Origin: a virus
DNA: 23,746 bases
Virus record (IMG/VR): IMGVR_UViG_3300032073_000252
Coordinates: 1 to 23,746 of that record
Reading direction: 5' to 3' (one strand)
Shown here one piece after another: positions 23,257 through 23,746 of this stretch (its first letter is position 1; every line of letters starts with the position of its first letter). Made by a program: the position numbers and the translations under genes. Under the pieces are notes generated by a model that was given only the letters and a program-made list of their open reading frames with translations, was not told the origin of the DNA and searched no databases.

Positions 23257-23746
23257 GTACAATAAAATCACAAGATGAAGACTTAACACTAAACGCCCAC
23301 GGTAGTGGAAACGATATTAAGTTTCAAAGTAATGGAGTAGAGAAAGCTTCCATAAGTGACGGTGGTGTTATGACTGCAACTAGCTTTGCTGGTAGTGGTG
23401 CTAACTTAACTAACTTACCAGCACAAACAGATTCTACTAAGCTGCCATTAGCTGGTGGCACTATGACAGGAAACCTTTCTTTTAGTAATTCAGACCCACA
23501 AATCTCAAACTCTAGTGGTAATTTGAAAATATCTGCTGAAGATTCATTAGTAATTGAAATGGATAACAATAGTCAAAATACTGGTGGAGAAATGATTTAT
23601 TTCAAAACAGACCCTAGCACCACAGCTTTTACTATTAATGAATCGGGAAGAGTAGACTTTGGAACACAAAGCACTTCAGGTGGTTCATATGGTTTTCAAA
23701 TTCAAGGCTCAAATCAAGAATATACTTTGTATCAATCACAAGCTGG
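23253..23746 (+). CDS. Tail fibre protein, N-terminal part (3' end outside window)
   Basis: Open to the window end; 164 complete codons visible. The ATG overlaps the previous stop (ATGA). The N-terminus is TIKSQDEDLTLNAHGSGNDI followed by KFQSNGVEKASISDGGVMTATSFAGSGANLTNLPA, a form shared by many phage fibres; then LPLAGGTMTGNLSFSNSDP, a GGTMTG fibre repeat. After that VIEMDNNSQNTGGEMIYFK and GRVDFGTQSTSGGSYGF suggest a beta-helix shaft. It has the same style as the fibres upstream; whether it has an S74 domain cannot be seen here. Confidence 0.8.
   Translation, partial: MSTIKSQDEDLTLNAHGSGNDIKFQSNGVEKASISDGGVMTATSFAGSGANLTNLPAQTDSTKLPLAGGTMTGNLSFSNSDPQISNSSGNLKISAEDSLVIEMDNNSQNTGGEMIYFKTDPSTTAFTINESGRVDFGTQSTSGGSYGFQIQGSNQEYTLYQSQA

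Overview
The window is a continuous late structural region of a tailed phage with a long, non-contractile tail (siphovirus type), or of a prophage of that type. All genes lie on the + strand and are packed tightly. Ten junctions show stop/start overlaps of the TAATG or ATGA kind. The DNA is AT-rich and uses mostly AGA for Arg and TTA for Leu. The gene styles (S74-chaperoned fibres, small GGTF-ending fibre proteins, YadA-like head repeats) remind me of uncultured marine phages, but nothing in the window fixes the host. The one strong promoter is a perfect bacterial sigma-70 site. No integrase, tRNA, CRISPR or insertion sequence is visible.

Region 1 (1-7208) builds the tail shaft, in the same order as phage lambda Z-U-V-G/GT-H. 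It holds a 5'-truncated tail completion protein, a tail terminator, a large two-part tail tube protein followed by a strong intrinsic terminator, two tail assembly chaperone frames joined by a canonical -1 slippery heptamer (A AAT TTT), and a 1428-residue tape measure protein.

Region 2 (7214-16367) builds the tail tip, in the lambda M-L-K-I-J order. It holds an M-like protein carrying an inserted beta module, an L-like protein with the four iron-sulfur cysteines, a JAMM + NlpC/P60 K-like enzyme, an I-like protein, and a J-like central hub. The hub has been split into two genes by a TAATG junction; the second gene carries five FN3-like repeats. An S74-chaperoned fibre closes the unit. A small module with pattern C-x10-C-x4-G-[TN]-W has been inserted into L, J and the FN3 protein, with degenerate relatives in L and J. 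This is the most novel-looking feature of the window.

Region 3 (16346-16505) is a very compact switch point. The stop codon of the S74 fibre lies inside a perfect -35 box, that box lies in the loop of an intrinsic terminator, and a perfect extended -10 follows at 17 bp spacing. The resulting transcript would begin with a roughly 107-nt leader that can fold into a hairpin plus an H-type pseudoknot upstream of the ribosome binding site.

Region 4 (16506-23746) is an array of fibre and receptor-contact genes. It includes a BppU-like small protein, a 694-residue fibre with a 59-residue tandem duplication, an Mtd-N-like short fibre, an S74 adhesin with eighteen 17-residue head repeats, a putative tip protein, a tail-assembly-chaperone-like protein and a fibre cut by the window end. 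It probably sets host range and gives the virion several alternative adhesins.
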